Of a DNA stretch of 64,000 nucleotides, positions 24,996-37,750 are shown piece by piece. How positions within the stretch are numbered: position 1 is the first letter of the stretch; each line of letters starts with the position of its first letter. Location of the stretch: NCBI RefSeq assembly GCF_964204865.1, contig NC_135252.1, positions 15,955,383-16,019,382 on the forward strand, in the 5' to 3' direction. Under the pieces are notes generated by a model, which worked only from the letters and a program-made list of their open reading frames with translations, had not been told where the DNA came from and ran no database searches. Source of the stretch: Styela clava. Taxonomy: Eukaryota; Chordata; Ascidiacea; Stolidobranchia; Styelidae. Made by a program: the position numbers and the translations under genes.

Positions 24996-27420
24996 ATGTT
25001 AATAAGAGGATGTTCAATACATAAATTGGTTCACAATATCAAGTCATGTACCTTCATACAAAATGCATTTTGTGCTGTGATTGAGAATGGAAAGAGTTAC
25101 GCAACGCTTCACCAACCTGTGATGGTGAAAGAAGTTTTGAATGCTTTATATCCTCAAAATGGTGATATAATTCTTGATATGACGTTTGGTGCTGGAGGAC
25201 ACACAAAAGCAATTCTCGAGAATTGCCCCGATTGCAAAATAATTGCACTTGACAGAGATCCATATGCAAATAGTCTTGCTCAACAATTAAGAGAGGAAAC
25301 CAGGTTGGTAATAGTCACTGCTAGCATGTTTGATACCAAAAAAGTTAAAATATATAACAATAAATACTCAAATCTGTTTGGAGCGAAGCAAAAATGTACT
25401 ACAGCTAAAAATGATTTACATGTCACTTGTACAGCACCTATTAAAAAAAGGGAACTAACCTGTCACTATCAAATATAAAGTTTAGTAGAGAATGGGTCTT
25501 CCCTACCTGCAACCCTTCAATTAGTATGTGAAATTATTAATCATTTTTTTAAATAAAATAAAAATTTTGACAGCTCTTCAGAATCAATTATTACAATGGG
25601 TCATAATATTCTTTTGGAGTAGAATCCTTTTGTTAAAATAGCAATGAGGAGGCCTCCGAGTGCTTTTCAATTTCTTAACTTTCATGTATTCATAGTGCAT
25701 CTATCAGTCATCCTTGGTTTCCACAACTTACCGGTATGTCCTTTTGCTGCTCTGATATATATTTATGGGCATCCAATTTGATCATATTATAAAAACACTA
25801 CTTCACAGCGAAAGAGTAATCCCAGTTCTTGGGAGATTCAGTGAGTTGGAGAAGATTTTTCAGCATCTTAAAATCGAAGAAATCAATGGAGCTATTCTGG
25901 ATGCAGGTTGCTCATCAATGCAATTCGATACCGGTAGAAGAGGATTTGCAATATCAAAGGATGGACCTTTGGACATGAGAATGGATGGTGACAGGTTATT
26001 ACAATCGAATTTCCAAGTTTTATAATACCTTCTAGTTAGGTTGTGATGCTTTACCATATTTTCACAAGGTATCCAGACATGCCAAGTGCTGCTGATGTTG
26101 TGAACAGAATGAGTGCAAAGGATTTAGCGGAGATATTATGTAAGTGATTGTATATATATTGAGTAGATGCGTAACTAGAGTGATGATCAAAAATGGATAA
26201 TGAATTTTATTATTAGATAAGTATGGTGATGAAAGATATGCTCACAAAATAGCAAGAAAGATCATTCAATATCGAAGTGAGGTTGGACCAATTGGACGAA
26301 CTCGGGAACTTGCCAACATTGTTAAAAGTGCTTTCGATGAATGGCCGAAATCAGGCCTCAGAAAAGATGCTTTGAACAGGACGTGAGTGAAAATTTCGGA
26401 ATGATATTCAAAAGAATATTTCCTTAGTAACAGCTTTTTTACAAGTGTATTTATCTGAATTAAACACCATTTTTTGATAACTGATTAACGACAAGTAAAC
26501 TTCTGAATTGTCTATCTTAAAAATATATGATATGTCAAAGTATGAAATATGCATTAACGTCTAGCACACTTCAGAGATAATAAATGTCACTGCCAATGTG
26601 ACAAAGCTTGATATGAGGGTAATTACATACAATTGATTGAAATATATTCTGTCTACTACAGAGCACATAGTGCAACAAAAACATTCATGGCTATAAGGAT
26701 ATTTGTGAATAATGAACTCAACGAACTGCATGAAGGTCTGAAAACTGTTGAAAGGTACATGAAAAAGGGTAAGTGATTTAAATTCAGGATTGAAAACCCA
26801 AGCTGAATCCAACAGTGTAATGTTTTGGTCACATCGACATAACGAGTGAATTTTCAGTTTTTTGCAATACAATCTCGCTTGAAAACTATATATTTGCGGC
26901 GGTTAGTCAAATCTCGGTTTGAACTTTGAGCATTTGCAACAATGTATTAACAATCTTATCTTTCAGGTGGACGACTGACTGCCATCACCTTTCACTCTTT
27001 GGAGGATGTGATTGTCAAAAGGGTGATATCAGGAAGGGATCTGCATAAACCGAGAGGAATGTCATTATCTCAGCAGGTTTTTTTATGCATGTTTGCTTAT
27101 GATATTTTGGACCTGTCTTCTGCATTTAAACATGCCACAAGTTTGATAAATGCAGGAACCTTTTGCCCAAGATGCTGGGCCCATAATAATTGTTCAAAAT
27201 AGTTTGCCAATGTTGTTTTGTTATCTTTCATAAAGCGCTCCCCTTGCTCATTCTATCATCATTTGGTTAACAGCGCAGGATAGAATCTGCAAGTGAAATA
27301 AAACCAGAGAGAAAATGGATGACTTTGAATAAGAAGATTGTTATACCACAATTCGATGAAGTGGATGACAATGCAAGATCTCGTTCCGCCAAACTTCGGT
27401 CAGCGACGAGGATAACTTGA
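24996..27420 (+). CDS. METTL15: Mitochondrial 12S rRNA N4-cytidine methyltransferase
   Basis: SAM-dependent methyltransferase of the RsmH/MraW family. The animal member METTL15 makes m4C in mitochondrial 12S rRNA and is needed for mitoribosome assembly. Seven exons: 24996-25303, 25809-25994, 26069-26139, 26217-26382, 26662-26768, 26967-27076 and 27274-27420, phases closing over 364 residues. Residues 1-35 ([18 protein letters not shown]...) are basic and hydroxylated, as in a mitochondrial presequence. Family signatures in order: [13 protein letters not shown], the SAM loop [63 protein letters not shown] and the terminal [20 protein letters not shown] at 27468-27473 lies 48 bases after the stop. 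Exon 1 contains the likely initiator, with in-frame coding signal starting there. Confidence 0.95.
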
Positions 27421-29342
27421 AGATTTATAGCATTGCTGATTTAACAGGTAGTGTTAAAAGACAACAGAATAAAGGCCCCTTCTTCATCAGAAGTGACAAC
27501 ACTTCTCTAAAGCAGTTGGCAAAACCAGGAGCACAGCTGGGATTTTCAAAAGGGGGCTTCAATATCGTAATATGCAACGGCTTCTGAAACAGTTCCCGCA
27601 ATTGTGTTTTTTTGATTTTTTAACCTATTATGATTTTTCTGCCGTAAAAGATTCAATCAAAGACTATGAGAATTTAATATGTTGGTATAGGTAGTATATG
27701 TCATTAACTACAAAATACCATGGGTATCTCCAGGCCAAAAAAAATTTTGAGATAAACTACAGGAAAATTTTCAATTTGGTTAGGTAATTTTGCAAACTTG
27801 TGAATTCCTCATCGCTCTTAGATCTGCTACAAAAGACGACAAAGTATAAATTAATTTAGTACAATAAAATTCGTATTTGTATACAAAAATACATATTCAC
27901 TACTTCGAAATCCCCGTGGAACGGTTTAAGAAACAGTTGCCACAAGCCGAGTTTTTCAACGGATGATGACTTTTCTCTTGCGGAAAGTAATCAATTCTTA
28001 ACCTGGTATATACATATAATATGTCCTGCTTTAACAGTTAGTGAATTCGACTGATGAGCCGTTCTTGCAACACCGACTGTATCACAATGCTGCGGCTACT
28101 ATTTGTCCTAAGTCTGCGATAAAATTCCACGCATGATAGAATATACTTTTTTGCTACTTTGCCGCATTTTTCGAACAGGTTAACAATGTGCAGAAAAAAA
28201 CAAGCAGGGTGAGCACAGCCTAAAACGTACATGGATATGCGCTCATCCACCTGATAGAAAAAAACACTTCAAGGAGTAAAACATGTAAGCGGGAATGTTA
28301 CTCTTAATCAGCATGCGAGCACGGTCCTTGTAAATACCTGCAATGCAAATTGTAGGTTGCGAGTACAGCCATCAAAATGAACCGAGTGATGAAAAAAAAA
28401 AACTAAAAGTAGTTTAACACATAGACACAAATTCTGATCATAGCCAACATGCTGTTTTTTAACTGTAAATAGGTACAGTTCAAAACGAAGCCTACCTGTC
28501 GAATAGACCTATCGCCATCAAAACAAAGTGATCTACATACACTTCATAATTTTGAACGGTGACAATTCCAGACGCAAAATGCAAATGGAAGCACTTCACT
28601 TGTCAAGCTTTAAAATCTTGTGTTCGTGTAATATATCGTCATTTTAGATTCGTGAATTGCAAGTAAATTTTCCCCATGTGAGGTTTCAGAAGACTTTTCT
28701 GGTATTGCATTAAGTCTCTGGGATTGACTATAAAGCGCCAAACGAGCCATCACCAAATTTACATCAATTACCTTATAAATCGTAATCTCATGGAAAGCCA
28801 CATCAGTTTCCGTCTCTCCCCCGGCAGCACCATTTTCCAAAGGTAACTGCTTATAATCCGTAGGCACACGAAGTTTTGCTATTTACAATGTCTAAGAGAG
28901 TTTTTAATCTGTGGCGGCCCCCTAAAGACAAAATTTGGTGGTGGTATTTTATGTCGCTTTTCAATCTAGAGAATTTGGGGGGCCAATTCACTTTTTTATT
29001 TCTTAGCATCTGGTCGTTGATGATTTAAAAAAAAATTAATTATAAATATACTGATGTTGTGGAAAATTTAGTGATCTAGGGAAAATAAACATCACCCGGT
29101 TGACGAAAACATGGGCGAGTTTAACAAACTGCACGCGTTATTTACTAGCGACCCTTCCGTTCTTGCAAAAATATCAAAAGGGGGAGTTTAGATCCTGAAG
29201 ACACCCCGGCTGCGCCACTGTACAGAACAATCATCAAAATTAGATTTGAATTTATTAGCACAAAAAATCAGTAAATAAATATATATGAATAGCTCATTAA
29301 TTTGATCTATTTCAGAAATATTATTAATAATCCAACACGCCC
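27421..29342. other. Intergenic DNA with a hAT-like end and one possible exon
   Basis: No clear gene. Near 29180-29219 the sequence reads CCCCGGCTGCGCCACTG, whose reverse CAGTGGCGCAGCCGGGG is a typical hAT terminus. A loose partner (CAGTTGGCAAAACCAGG) stands at about 27516, but flanks do not match as an 8-bp duplication. On the - strand at 28867-28772, a Met-initiated frame (MPTDYKQLPLENGAAGG..., ending before an AAG|GTAATT donor) reads like a short first exon of an unknown gene. I cannot find convincing partners for it. Confidence 0.3.
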
Positions 29343-29452
29343 CAGCAGACCATGCTCCCACTGCTTAGTTGGTTAGTTATTGCACATCGGAGGTTAAGCA
29401 AGGAATGTATGAAGTCTTTGCATGGCTAAATTTGGGTTTGTAGCGCTACATA
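29343..29452 (+). pseudogene. 5S rRNA-derived sequence, decayed
   Basis: Several blocks fit animal 5S rRNA in the right order and spacing: AGCAGACCATGCT near the 5' end, CATCGGAGGTTAAGCAAGG in the internal promoter region (5S: ATC-CCGAAGTTAAGCA), and AGTCTTTGCATGGCTAA (5S: AGTACTTGGATGGGTGA). The rest has decayed, so it is a pseudogene or the head of a 5S-type SINE. It abuts the stop codon of the ethanolamine kinase on the opposite strand. Confidence 0.4.
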
Positions 29453-29454
29453 TT

Positions 29455-32400
29455 TTACGGCATCTTCAGTGCAAGGAATTCTTCTTTTCTCTTTTGATAT
29501 TCATCCAATCTTTGCTGGGCATATCTGAAAAAGGAATCAACCATATGGCTTCTGCCAGTCTTTCTAACACAGCGCGATCGTGCTGAGCGTTGGGAATACG
29601 CTCGCCACGGCTCCTCTGCGTGGGTTCGACTCCCATGCAGGTTATGTGCGAGAGGATTGCTGGACTTCTCGCCGCCGTGGGGTGTTTCACGTAACCGCTG
29701 TCAGTTGCGGCTTCTTTCACCATCAAGTCCATGCTACTGAAAACAACTAACTAATCCTATACCCGACATGGAATGGTAACCGGGCGAGAATCCGTGGTTC
29801 GCATGTGGTTAAGCCGTCTTATCGGCTTTCCTCCCCCCAGGATAAAATATGTAAATCCTATCCTAACACCTGGTATATAGGCGTGCAACTGCCCGTCTAC
29901 ATCTGTATCTGTGGTGGTGATTGAAGAATATATGATTAAAATAAGAAAGCTGCAATGGGAGAATATATGTTGCTTAGAAAAAGTATGGGAGTGTCAAGTT
30001 GCTTTCAATATTATATTAAATGAAGCTTGTACAGGGATATATGAACATTTTAAAATAGTTTCATTCGAAAATTGATTATTTTGATCAAACCAACATCTAA
30101 ACTCTGACATTTTGAGAATACAAAAATCGATCAAAACAAGGTTTATCTCGCCTCAGATTTCAATATTACAAATTTGAAAGTATTACATTAGAACATTCTT
30201 GTTTGAGAGCGTTTTTATCAACTTTAGGTGTAATTTGTTAACAAAGAATACTACTACATACCCCAGGTAGTCAAATTCAATGGATGAATATTTTGCTTGC
30301 GTCAGTGACCAAGTTCCCCACAAGAAATGTGCTGCCTACAATAATGAACATTCACATTAAATAACTTGTCAAAGACTATAAAACAGAGATTTAAACAGGC
30401 TGCTAATACTGTAGGAGTTGAGGTGGCCTATAATAATGAAAACCAAATAGAGAGTTGCATACCGATCAATAAAGATCTATACTTCTACCAAGATTGATAT
30501 GCTCAACCGTCCCAAATAACAACTTAAGGGTGGGGATATTTAATTGATTTGGCTCAGAATCCGTTTGCATTGCTATTATCAAACCATTCTGTGGAAACTA
30601 TGTTTAATAATATATCGGTTCTGAGAATAAAAAATATTGGACCAAGGAAAACAATACAATTATACAACATAACATTTGAAATTTATCTTCATTCAATGTA
30701 TGTGATTTCAGGAATTACCAAATATTGCTAAAGAAAGTCTCTAAGAGGATTTTTACCCAATGTATCTTTCCTCACAAAATTATAGACATTTGAATGAATA
30801 CATTTACAACATTGTACTATGAACTGATTTGATTAAAACCATATTTCGTAAGCAAATTGGAGAGTCTCTACAAAATGGGTAACTTGTGTAAACTATACAC
30901 TATATAGTACTACCAGTACTATACGCAACATACACTATATTCATTTTTCTATGCATCTACCATACATTTAAATGATTCAACTATAACTCATTTAGCCATC
31001 AACTCACCAAAGCAAACTTATTGACTTGAATATACAATCTCATTATATCATGATCTGATGGTTCTGTTCCTTTATTCCAATGTTTCAAGTATTCTTTGAT
31101 CCAATCGATTTGAAGATTATAATCAGGATAAAATGAAAAGTCAGCATCATCGACTCCTATAAAAGATTGAAGCCTTAATCATCAGTGTAAAGTTTATGTC
31201 TTCGACTCAACTATAAAAAAGCCAGATATCAGTTCGAGCTTGCAAAAAGTTTGACCTTGGCTCCAGCTCAGAGGAGACCAAATCTTGATAAAAACTTATT
31301 AATACATACACACATTTGTTGGGATTACCAGTATGTGATCAATTTTTCGCGTTTCAGATTACTGTCAGAAATTTGGGCCTTTACGTATTATATCATTAGA
31401 GGTCTGAAATTCTGACGCAAAGAATTCGGATTTTCAGCTTGGACTCCATTATCAAAGAAAACATGCCAAGTCCTGCTTTTTACAAACAATATTTTACCTG
31501 CGAACTCACAGAAGTGGTTTGCGATATCATAAGCTTGAAAGTTCATTCCAGTATATTCGAAGTCAATGAAATGGACAGAGTCTGGTAACAGAAAATATTT
31601 GTCATATATAATTTAATGAATTAGTTACATCTCTCGGTTTGCCAACGATTATTTAAGTTGTGTAATTCGAGAACATGGTCATTTTGGGAGCTTGGTAACA
31701 GGAAATAGACATACCGCCGATACCGGCCTTCAAATTTGTTGATGGATTAGTAAACTAATTAAATTTTGTTATGTCCTGTTATATAGCTAATACCATATAT
31801 ATGTTCAAATTAAACCTGATTATGCCTGGCCACTTACAATCTGTTCATATAGAAATATTATTGTCGTGAAGGGTTTATGGATGTTGATTATTTTACACTA
31901 TCAATACAATAACTTATAGTTAAATGAATATATATCACTTAGCACTGGTTATATTACTCACTTTTTTCATCATTATAAATAATGTTATTCAGTAAAAGAT
32001 CGTTGTGACAATATACTAGTTGAGAGCCTAATTTGGACAGATGTTCTTCTAACATGTTCAATTCCTTGTGAAGTTCTTTTTCCAATGGGCCAGTATAACC
32101 ATTCAGACTGAGAAATTTCAGTGTGGTGGATTAATAATGAGTTGGCAATTCATCCTCTTAACTTAGAAATAAAGTTATTGGTATGAGTGATGATAAGGAA
32201 ATGATTTAAGTTCTCAATGTTGTTTAACACTGTTAAGAATGCTTAGTAAAATTAATTCTAGTTTTAATTACTTATTTTATAACCAAATTCCAGAATCCAA
32301 ACCTCTACAGCTTAAAATGACAGGTAATACATCTCTAATTTCTTACCTCCTTCCAGGTGGTGAATTTTCTGAAAAGCTCAAATGCAGAAACTTATTACAG

Positions 32401-34275
32401 TATCGAAATACAGCAGGAGAATTGCCATTGCAATCAATTTCAGGTTGAATCTCATGCAATCGTGCCATCTCTTTTGCTATTAATCTAAATATAATAGCTG
32501 ATATGGGATTTCATCATCGAAAAAATCATAAACACAATTTATTAATGAAGCATTTGTTTCATACTTCAAATTTTTATTGCATTGAAATTCTATCTGGAAA
32601 AAAATGAAACATACTTTTCAATCTATTTGAAATTTCTCAGAAAATAAATGAATTGGATAAGACAGTAATCAGAAAAATATAGAGCATAGTAAAAAGTTAA
32701 CTATGCAGCATTATCAAATAAACTTTCTATGAATTTACAATACTTTCTCTCATTTCCTTTTCTGAACATGACTTGATTTAGAATATCAGAGAGATGGCCT
32801 AGCGGTTAAAACATTAAACTTCTCTGTGTTGGTTTGGCATCGCGGATTACACACCCTGTGTTCAAATCCCACTCACCCCACCTCACCCCAGTTGTAATCA
32901 ATCGATTAAGGAACCGGAGAGAATACGATCTTTCCAAATAATAGTAGCTCATTATATATCGGTGGCTACTAGTGTAGGGCCTTGTTCAAAGTGAAGATCA
33001 GAATACGCATCGTATAAAATATATAGTACATAATGTATTTTTCAATATGGGTTTATCCTCGTTTCTCACCTGTATATTTTTGGATCTCTGACTTGCTCAC
33101 GAGAAACTGTGTTTCCAGGTATATATTCATAACATAGGCCGTTACTGAATATACAATAGAGATTGGGGGCACATCCAGCTTTGTGCAATGTTTTAAAGCT
33201 TTCTACCTATAATATAAGAGATTGAGATACTTAACTCTTGTGATATTGTTAAATGATAATGTGTTATTCACAATTGTAAAATCAAAATTAGTGTGTCTAT
33301 TATAAACTTAAACACACTTTAAATAGAAGAAAAATTACTTTAAATTTTAAGCTTTCTTTGAAGTATTGTTTTAACTATTTTCCAATTGTGCATGTTCTTA
33401 ATATTATTTTATATCACAATAATATTACACGATTCTGCCAAAAAAAAAATAAAAAAATGCATTGAAAATACAAAATCAGTATCTGAACTGTACTGAGCAG
33501 CACTATTCACGTATACTATACCAGATTAATGTGGTGGCTCACAAAACATGCATGTTAAACGTGCATCAATCAATCTAACTTTTGAACTTGATACCATTTA
33601 TTCAATCAAGTCTGTCTATAGACATAATCATTTAAGATTAGAAAATAAAGGTCACATATCAAATTGATTACATAGGCATATATGTTATAGAAATTTCCTC
33701 TATCATAATTTAATGTTACCGAGGTCAAATTTCATTTCTGGTGCAACATGTAAAGTAACCAAGTATGGGAAGCTTTGGCAGAAATAATAATTATTTCAAT
33801 GGTCAATACATAATGAGGGGGTACCAATGAGTCATAAAATAACTTGTTAATTTATTGGGTATAAAACGATAATCAAAATCATTTATTTAATAGAAAACTG
33901 AAAAAATCGCTAGAAATTTAATTACCTCTGCATCTCTGTCCAGAAAAATCTCAGTTTTATTTCCATTTATTCTGATAAGCACAATGTCAGATTTATTCTC
34001 TTTATGTGTAAAACCTAACATTTTATTGGTGATGCCGTTTGAAAACACCTGCAAACAATTGTATTGAGTTATTAAAAAGAAACAACGTACAAAAACTCAT
34101 CAAAGACACTACTAGCAAAAATGTTAATATACTTTACTTTCATGGTTATATTTTCTTTGCTCCAGTTGGGTCTGACCAGGTGAAGTATCCGATCAACACC
34201 CTTTTCATAATCCTCCATATCAAGTGTCAGATCAATTTTTAGAGGCTCCACATACTGCTCACTCGACAATGCCAT
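29455..34275 (-). CDS. ETNK1: Ethanolamine kinase
   Basis: Phosphorylates ethanolamine with ATP, the first step of the CDP-ethanolamine (Kennedy) route to phosphatidylethanolamine. Nine exons on the - strand: 34275-34138, 34048-33926, 33206-33070, 32484-32347, 32107-31962, 31581-31498, 31156-31008, 30335-30262 and 29524-29455. They sum to 1059 bases, 352 residues, which fits the family. Visible family features: FSNGITNKMLG near the start of the kinase fold, LIRINGNKTEIFLDRD, the catalytic Brenner motif YCHNDLLLNNIIYND (exon 5), the metal-binding FIDFEYTGMNFQAYDIANHF block (exon 6), FALAAHFLWGTWSLTQAKYS across exons 7-8, and the C-terminal YAQQRLDEY. The sequence is nearer ETNK than choline kinase (LWGTWSLTQAKYSSIEFDYLG). 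ETNK1 versus ETNK2 is not resolved. Introns 3 and 8 hold SINEs. Confidence 0.93.
29568..29880 (+). repeat. tRNA-derived SINE, family A, copy 1
   Basis: Shares with copies at 61058 and 63041 the blocks GGAATACGCTCGCCAC, GGTTATGTGCGAGAGGATTG-type, CACGTAACCGCTG, TAAGCCGTCTTATCGGCTTT and the tail AAATATGTAAATCCTATCCT. A B-box-like GGGTTCGACTCCC lies in the 5' head. Lies in the last intron of the ethanolamine kinase, antisense to it, about 43 bases from the exon-9 acceptor. Confidence 0.85.
32789..33005 (+). repeat. tRNA-derived SINE, family B
   Basis: The head reads like a type II (long variable arm) tRNA: A-box TGGCCTAGCGGTTAA at about 32794 and B-box TGTTCAAATCCC at about 32859-32870, followed by a tRNA-unrelated body. 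No intact cloverleaf, so not called a tRNA gene. Located in intron 3 of the ethanolamine kinase, antisense. Confidence 0.6.
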
Positions 34276-34796
34276 TGTATTTTGCTTGCAGTGAACTGGC
34301 TTTGTTGTAGTGTTTCAAAACGGTGTTAATTATTAAAATAATGATTATGACAATAGGTAAATTGATTATTTGTAAAAACATATTGCACCGCTTACATAAA
34401 GATCAACATACAATATTGCAAGAAGGCAACATAATAATTGTTATGGAATGAGTACATCCTGACATGTAAGAGAAAATTCAATGTGGTTGCAAAGCACTAA
34501 ATATAGTACATGATATGATAAGTTCACAACTAAAATATGTTACACTCTTGCTTGAATGAAATGCAAACATTTGTTCAAATATTATTTGATTTTGAAATAT
34601 TACAAATTCCTTTTAAACTCTTAAGAACTACCACACATAAACCACTACCTGACTACCTAAAAAATTTAACACACCTTCAACACATATCTTATTCTAATGT
34701 CACAGAGACCAGTAAATTCAAGAACTGAAGCATTATAGATCTAACGATTCAACACACTTGATACTAATCAATCATTGAAACCACCTACGACAACCG
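34276..34796. other. Intergenic region RBBP9 / ethanolamine kinase
   Basis: About 520 bases separating two genes on the same (-) strand: 3' end of RBBP9 on the right and promoter side of the kinase on the left. AT-rich, no repeat or motif recognised. Confidence 0.4.
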
Positions 34797-35354
34797 TTAC
34801 TTAATTTTATCCTTCAAAACTTTAATCACTTCCGGGAATACAATTGATTGGAAATGCCCTCTGTCTTTAAATTTATGAAATTCAGTATTCAACTGTTTCG
34901 ACACTTCAAGCTGTTCATTCCAATCTAGAAACGGGTCATCTTCTGATCCAAACTGTACAATCCAGTTTGTATTTTCTCTAGCTTTATCCCACAACCATGG
35001 TCGATTAAAATATCCCGCTAAACGTTCATTTTCAAGCCCACAATCTGTTGTATAAGCTCCCACAAGAATAATTCCATGGACTTCGTATATTTCACTAAAA
35101 CGAATCGCTGCAACTGCTCCAGAACTATGTCCTATAATCACAGAGTTCTCTCCAATCTTCATTTCGTCTCTCATAAAAGGAACCCAGATTTTTTCTCGAG
35201 CTATCACAGGATCAGGCATGTTTCTCATCTTTAGAGATAAGTCAGGAAACTCAGTTTTTATTTTATCATAAACCCAGCGATACCACATGCACTCGGCAAA
35301 AATATCGCCTCCACCATTTCCTGGAATAATAGCAATATCTTTGATAGCTGACAT
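34797..35354 (-). CDS. RBBP9: RBBP9-type serine hydrolase
   Basis: Small alpha/beta-hydrolase (185 residues, the usual family length) encoded in one exon. Known animal members are active serine hydrolases of the YdeN/RBBP9 family, first found as retinoblastoma-binding proteins. The physiological substrate is not settled. Visible: the N-terminal IIPGNGGGD loop, NMPDP at about residues 45-49, the nucleophile elbow GHSSGA at 75-80 (Ser77), the acid in FGSEDDPFLDW (Asp139/140) and the histidine in DRGHFQS (His167), so the triad is intact. The chosen start is the only Met that gives the conserved N-terminus. It is the upstream neighbour of the ethanolamine kinase on the same strand. Confidence 0.95.
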   Translation of the reverse strand: MSAIKDIAIIPGNGGGDIFAECMWYRWVYDKIKTEFPDLSLKMRNMPDPVIAREKIWVPFMRDEMKIGENSVIIGHSSGAVAAIRFSEIYEVHGIILVGAYTTDCGLENERLAGYFNRPWLWDKARENTNWIVQFGSEDDPFLDWNEQLEVSKQLNTEFHKFKDRGHFQSIVFPEVIKVLKDKIK

Positions 35355-35932
35355 CTTAATTTTTGAAGGTTATGTTATGATACGCACATTATTTACACAC
35401 AGTGCATATGAAATGAAAAATAAAAGTTGTTTATTAGTATTAATTAATCATATTTAATAGTATAATTTGTCACCTGGTACCGCCAATTCTCCAATTACTC
35501 CTTCAGCGGAATTCACACAATCGTGTGACAGATAATTCGCCATTTATTCTGGCGACTATGTCCACAATAGGACACATGCTAACTCGCGCTCTGAATATGG
35601 CTATTGGTGTATTGTTATCATTTTATCGATGCGTCGTTCTACCTCTACCGCCATTTATTCCTGTGTTCGCATTGCATATGCCGGTATGACTCTTCCGTCA
35701 ATTACTCGTACGCGTAATTGTAAATAGTTACGCTCTGTAGTGTATCCTATTACAAAAATACGGTTACGCATTGCGGTCTGCAGAAATAGCTTCGCCCTTT
35801 TTATATTGCTCAGTGCATTTGCATCTTCGATTTAAAAGTTGTTGGCCTATTTTTATATCGTAAGTCTTTATTTTACTGTGTACTTTCGCTGTTTCTGGTT
35901 GACGGGCGCATATATATAAATTATATACTACG
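35355..35932. other. Upstream region of RBBP9
   Basis: Short presumed promoter of RBBP9 followed by AT-rich DNA up to the retrotransposon LTR. No further gene or repeat recognised. Confidence 0.4.
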
Positions 35933-36106
35933 TGTTAATAATGTCTTGGATATATGTTAAGTTCTACACCCAAGCTATTATAGAATAAGGGTTCAACTGA
36001 ATACGCTTACACTTCTTTATTACACCAGCACAACACAAGATGCTTACAGCAACAGAACATACTAGCGAGTGACGCAACTGCGACACGTTAGCACTAGACG
36101 TTAGCA
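35933..36106 (-). repeat. Retrotransposon LTR, outer part (downstream LTR)
   Basis: Begins TGTTAATAATGTCTTGG and shares with 46562 onward the block GTTCTACACCCAAGCTATTA and the following AGAATAAGGGTTCAACTGAA. It is the retrotransposon's downstream LTR (element reads on the - strand) and is cut by the hAT element that begins at 36107. LTR-like sequence resumes after 42106, but the inner LTR edge is not certain. Confidence 0.7.
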
Positions 36107-37750
36107 CAGCGTTTCCCAACCTTTTTTGGTCGCGGACTAATTTCTCATCAGCGAAAACTTTTGCGGACTCAAGGTGCGTTTATTGCAACCGTACTCTGTG
36201 TGTATAGGCGATAAAACCAAACACAACGGAATTTGAACGAATTTCAAAATCGAAAATTCGACGCTAAAAGAGCCGACTTTTTATTGTATAATGGCCTTTT
36301 CTGTCGCACTATATTCAATCCATGACAACGACGAGAATTTAAAATGTCTATGTCTTGAAATGTCTTCTATTGTGTTCATGGTATCTCGCGGCTGCGTCGA
36401 CTTATGACAAGATGATAGCATTACTTCTTTAAAATGCCACAGCAATCTGCTGACATATCGCACGATTATATTTAGTTTTGATACATATTTTTAGAGATCT
36501 GTCAAATTTGTTATCGTCGTTAAAAAAATCCTACTATCTGCTATAAATTTCCAGAAAGTACAACTTGATTTAGTACTTATTAAAAATATTTTTATAGTAT
36601 ATATATTAGTAAATCAAAAATACATATTCACCGCCTTGCTTCATTATTAATTTAATGGTGATCATTTTAATCTGCGGTTGTGTTGACGAAATAAAAGCAA
36701 TACTAATCAGAAAATATCATGACAATTCGTGGACACAAAAATGCGTTGTAAAAGGCCCGATTATATTTTGTTTTGATTCGTTAAAGCGTTTTTTCGGGCG
36801 CGTACAATCATAAAACAAAAATTATGGTGTTCTCCGTTTTATTTTTAGTAATTTGTATAGCCGCTTTTCATTTTAGAAAATTTGGGTTGCCCCCATTGAC
36901 ACCTACTAGAAAAAAAATTATTCCTCGTTGTCGAACTCACGAGAAACACCACGCGTGTGGTCGTGTATTCGTCGGAAATTCGCTAGTAAGTTGTGAAATC
37001 CAATCGTTTTGACCAGTCGCGTCACCTGGTACCAAATTTCCGAATAGTGAATTGCTATTCTAATAGTTAAATATTCGAATATATATATGCTCAGCCATAC
37101 TCAGTAACTAGTAATAATTGACTTGATAAATGTTATGTGAATAATCTTGCTCTTTATGTTTTATGTGAATTTTAACCTAAATCGTAACTTGGCTGATAGT
37201 TAGGGTTAGTCCAGTGGCGGCGCGTCAATAGGGCCAACCGGGGCAATGCCCCGGTTGTTTTTTCGGTATAATAAAAAATATTCGAAAAATACCTCAATAT
37301 CGGTTGCACAGACTGTCTACACTAGCCATATTCTCCCGACATGGTTCATTTTTCGCTCGCAAAGCCTTCGCCGAACGTCGACGGGGCGACGCAGATTTTG
37401 CCCCGGTTGCTCATTGTATATCGAATTCTCTCTTTTATCTTCCACTCGCCGCGTTTGTCTCGTTTGTTTTCTGTTTCTTTTACTAAATCATCGGGGCCGA
37501 TCGGGGCTAGCCCCGAAATTATGACGACACAATACCGACGTTTGTTACAACAACGTAATGACATATTCACGCATTCCTTCTCGTTCGTTGGTTGCTTGAA
37601 GAGTTGATAGTTTCCTCGCCTTCGTTTTTGTCGCTTGTTTCGCTATTTGAATCAGTTAGAACCTTTAGTCCATTTGCTTTCGATTTTCCACATTCCTTTT
37701 GAGCTCCTCACTTCTTTCCGGCTTCGCATTTCTTAGCCTTAGACCTCATA

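Noticed and set aside
29600-29660. tRNA gene on the + strand (A/B-box words)
   Set aside because: No cloverleaf. The sequence continues into a body shared with two other copies, so it is a SINE head. The same holds for 32789, 58483, 61058 and 63041.
29466-29732. A continuous 88-codon - strand frame at the end of the ethanolamine kinase
   Set aside because: It is the last kinase exon read through its acceptor into a SINE. Splicing at 29524 gives the family C-terminus.
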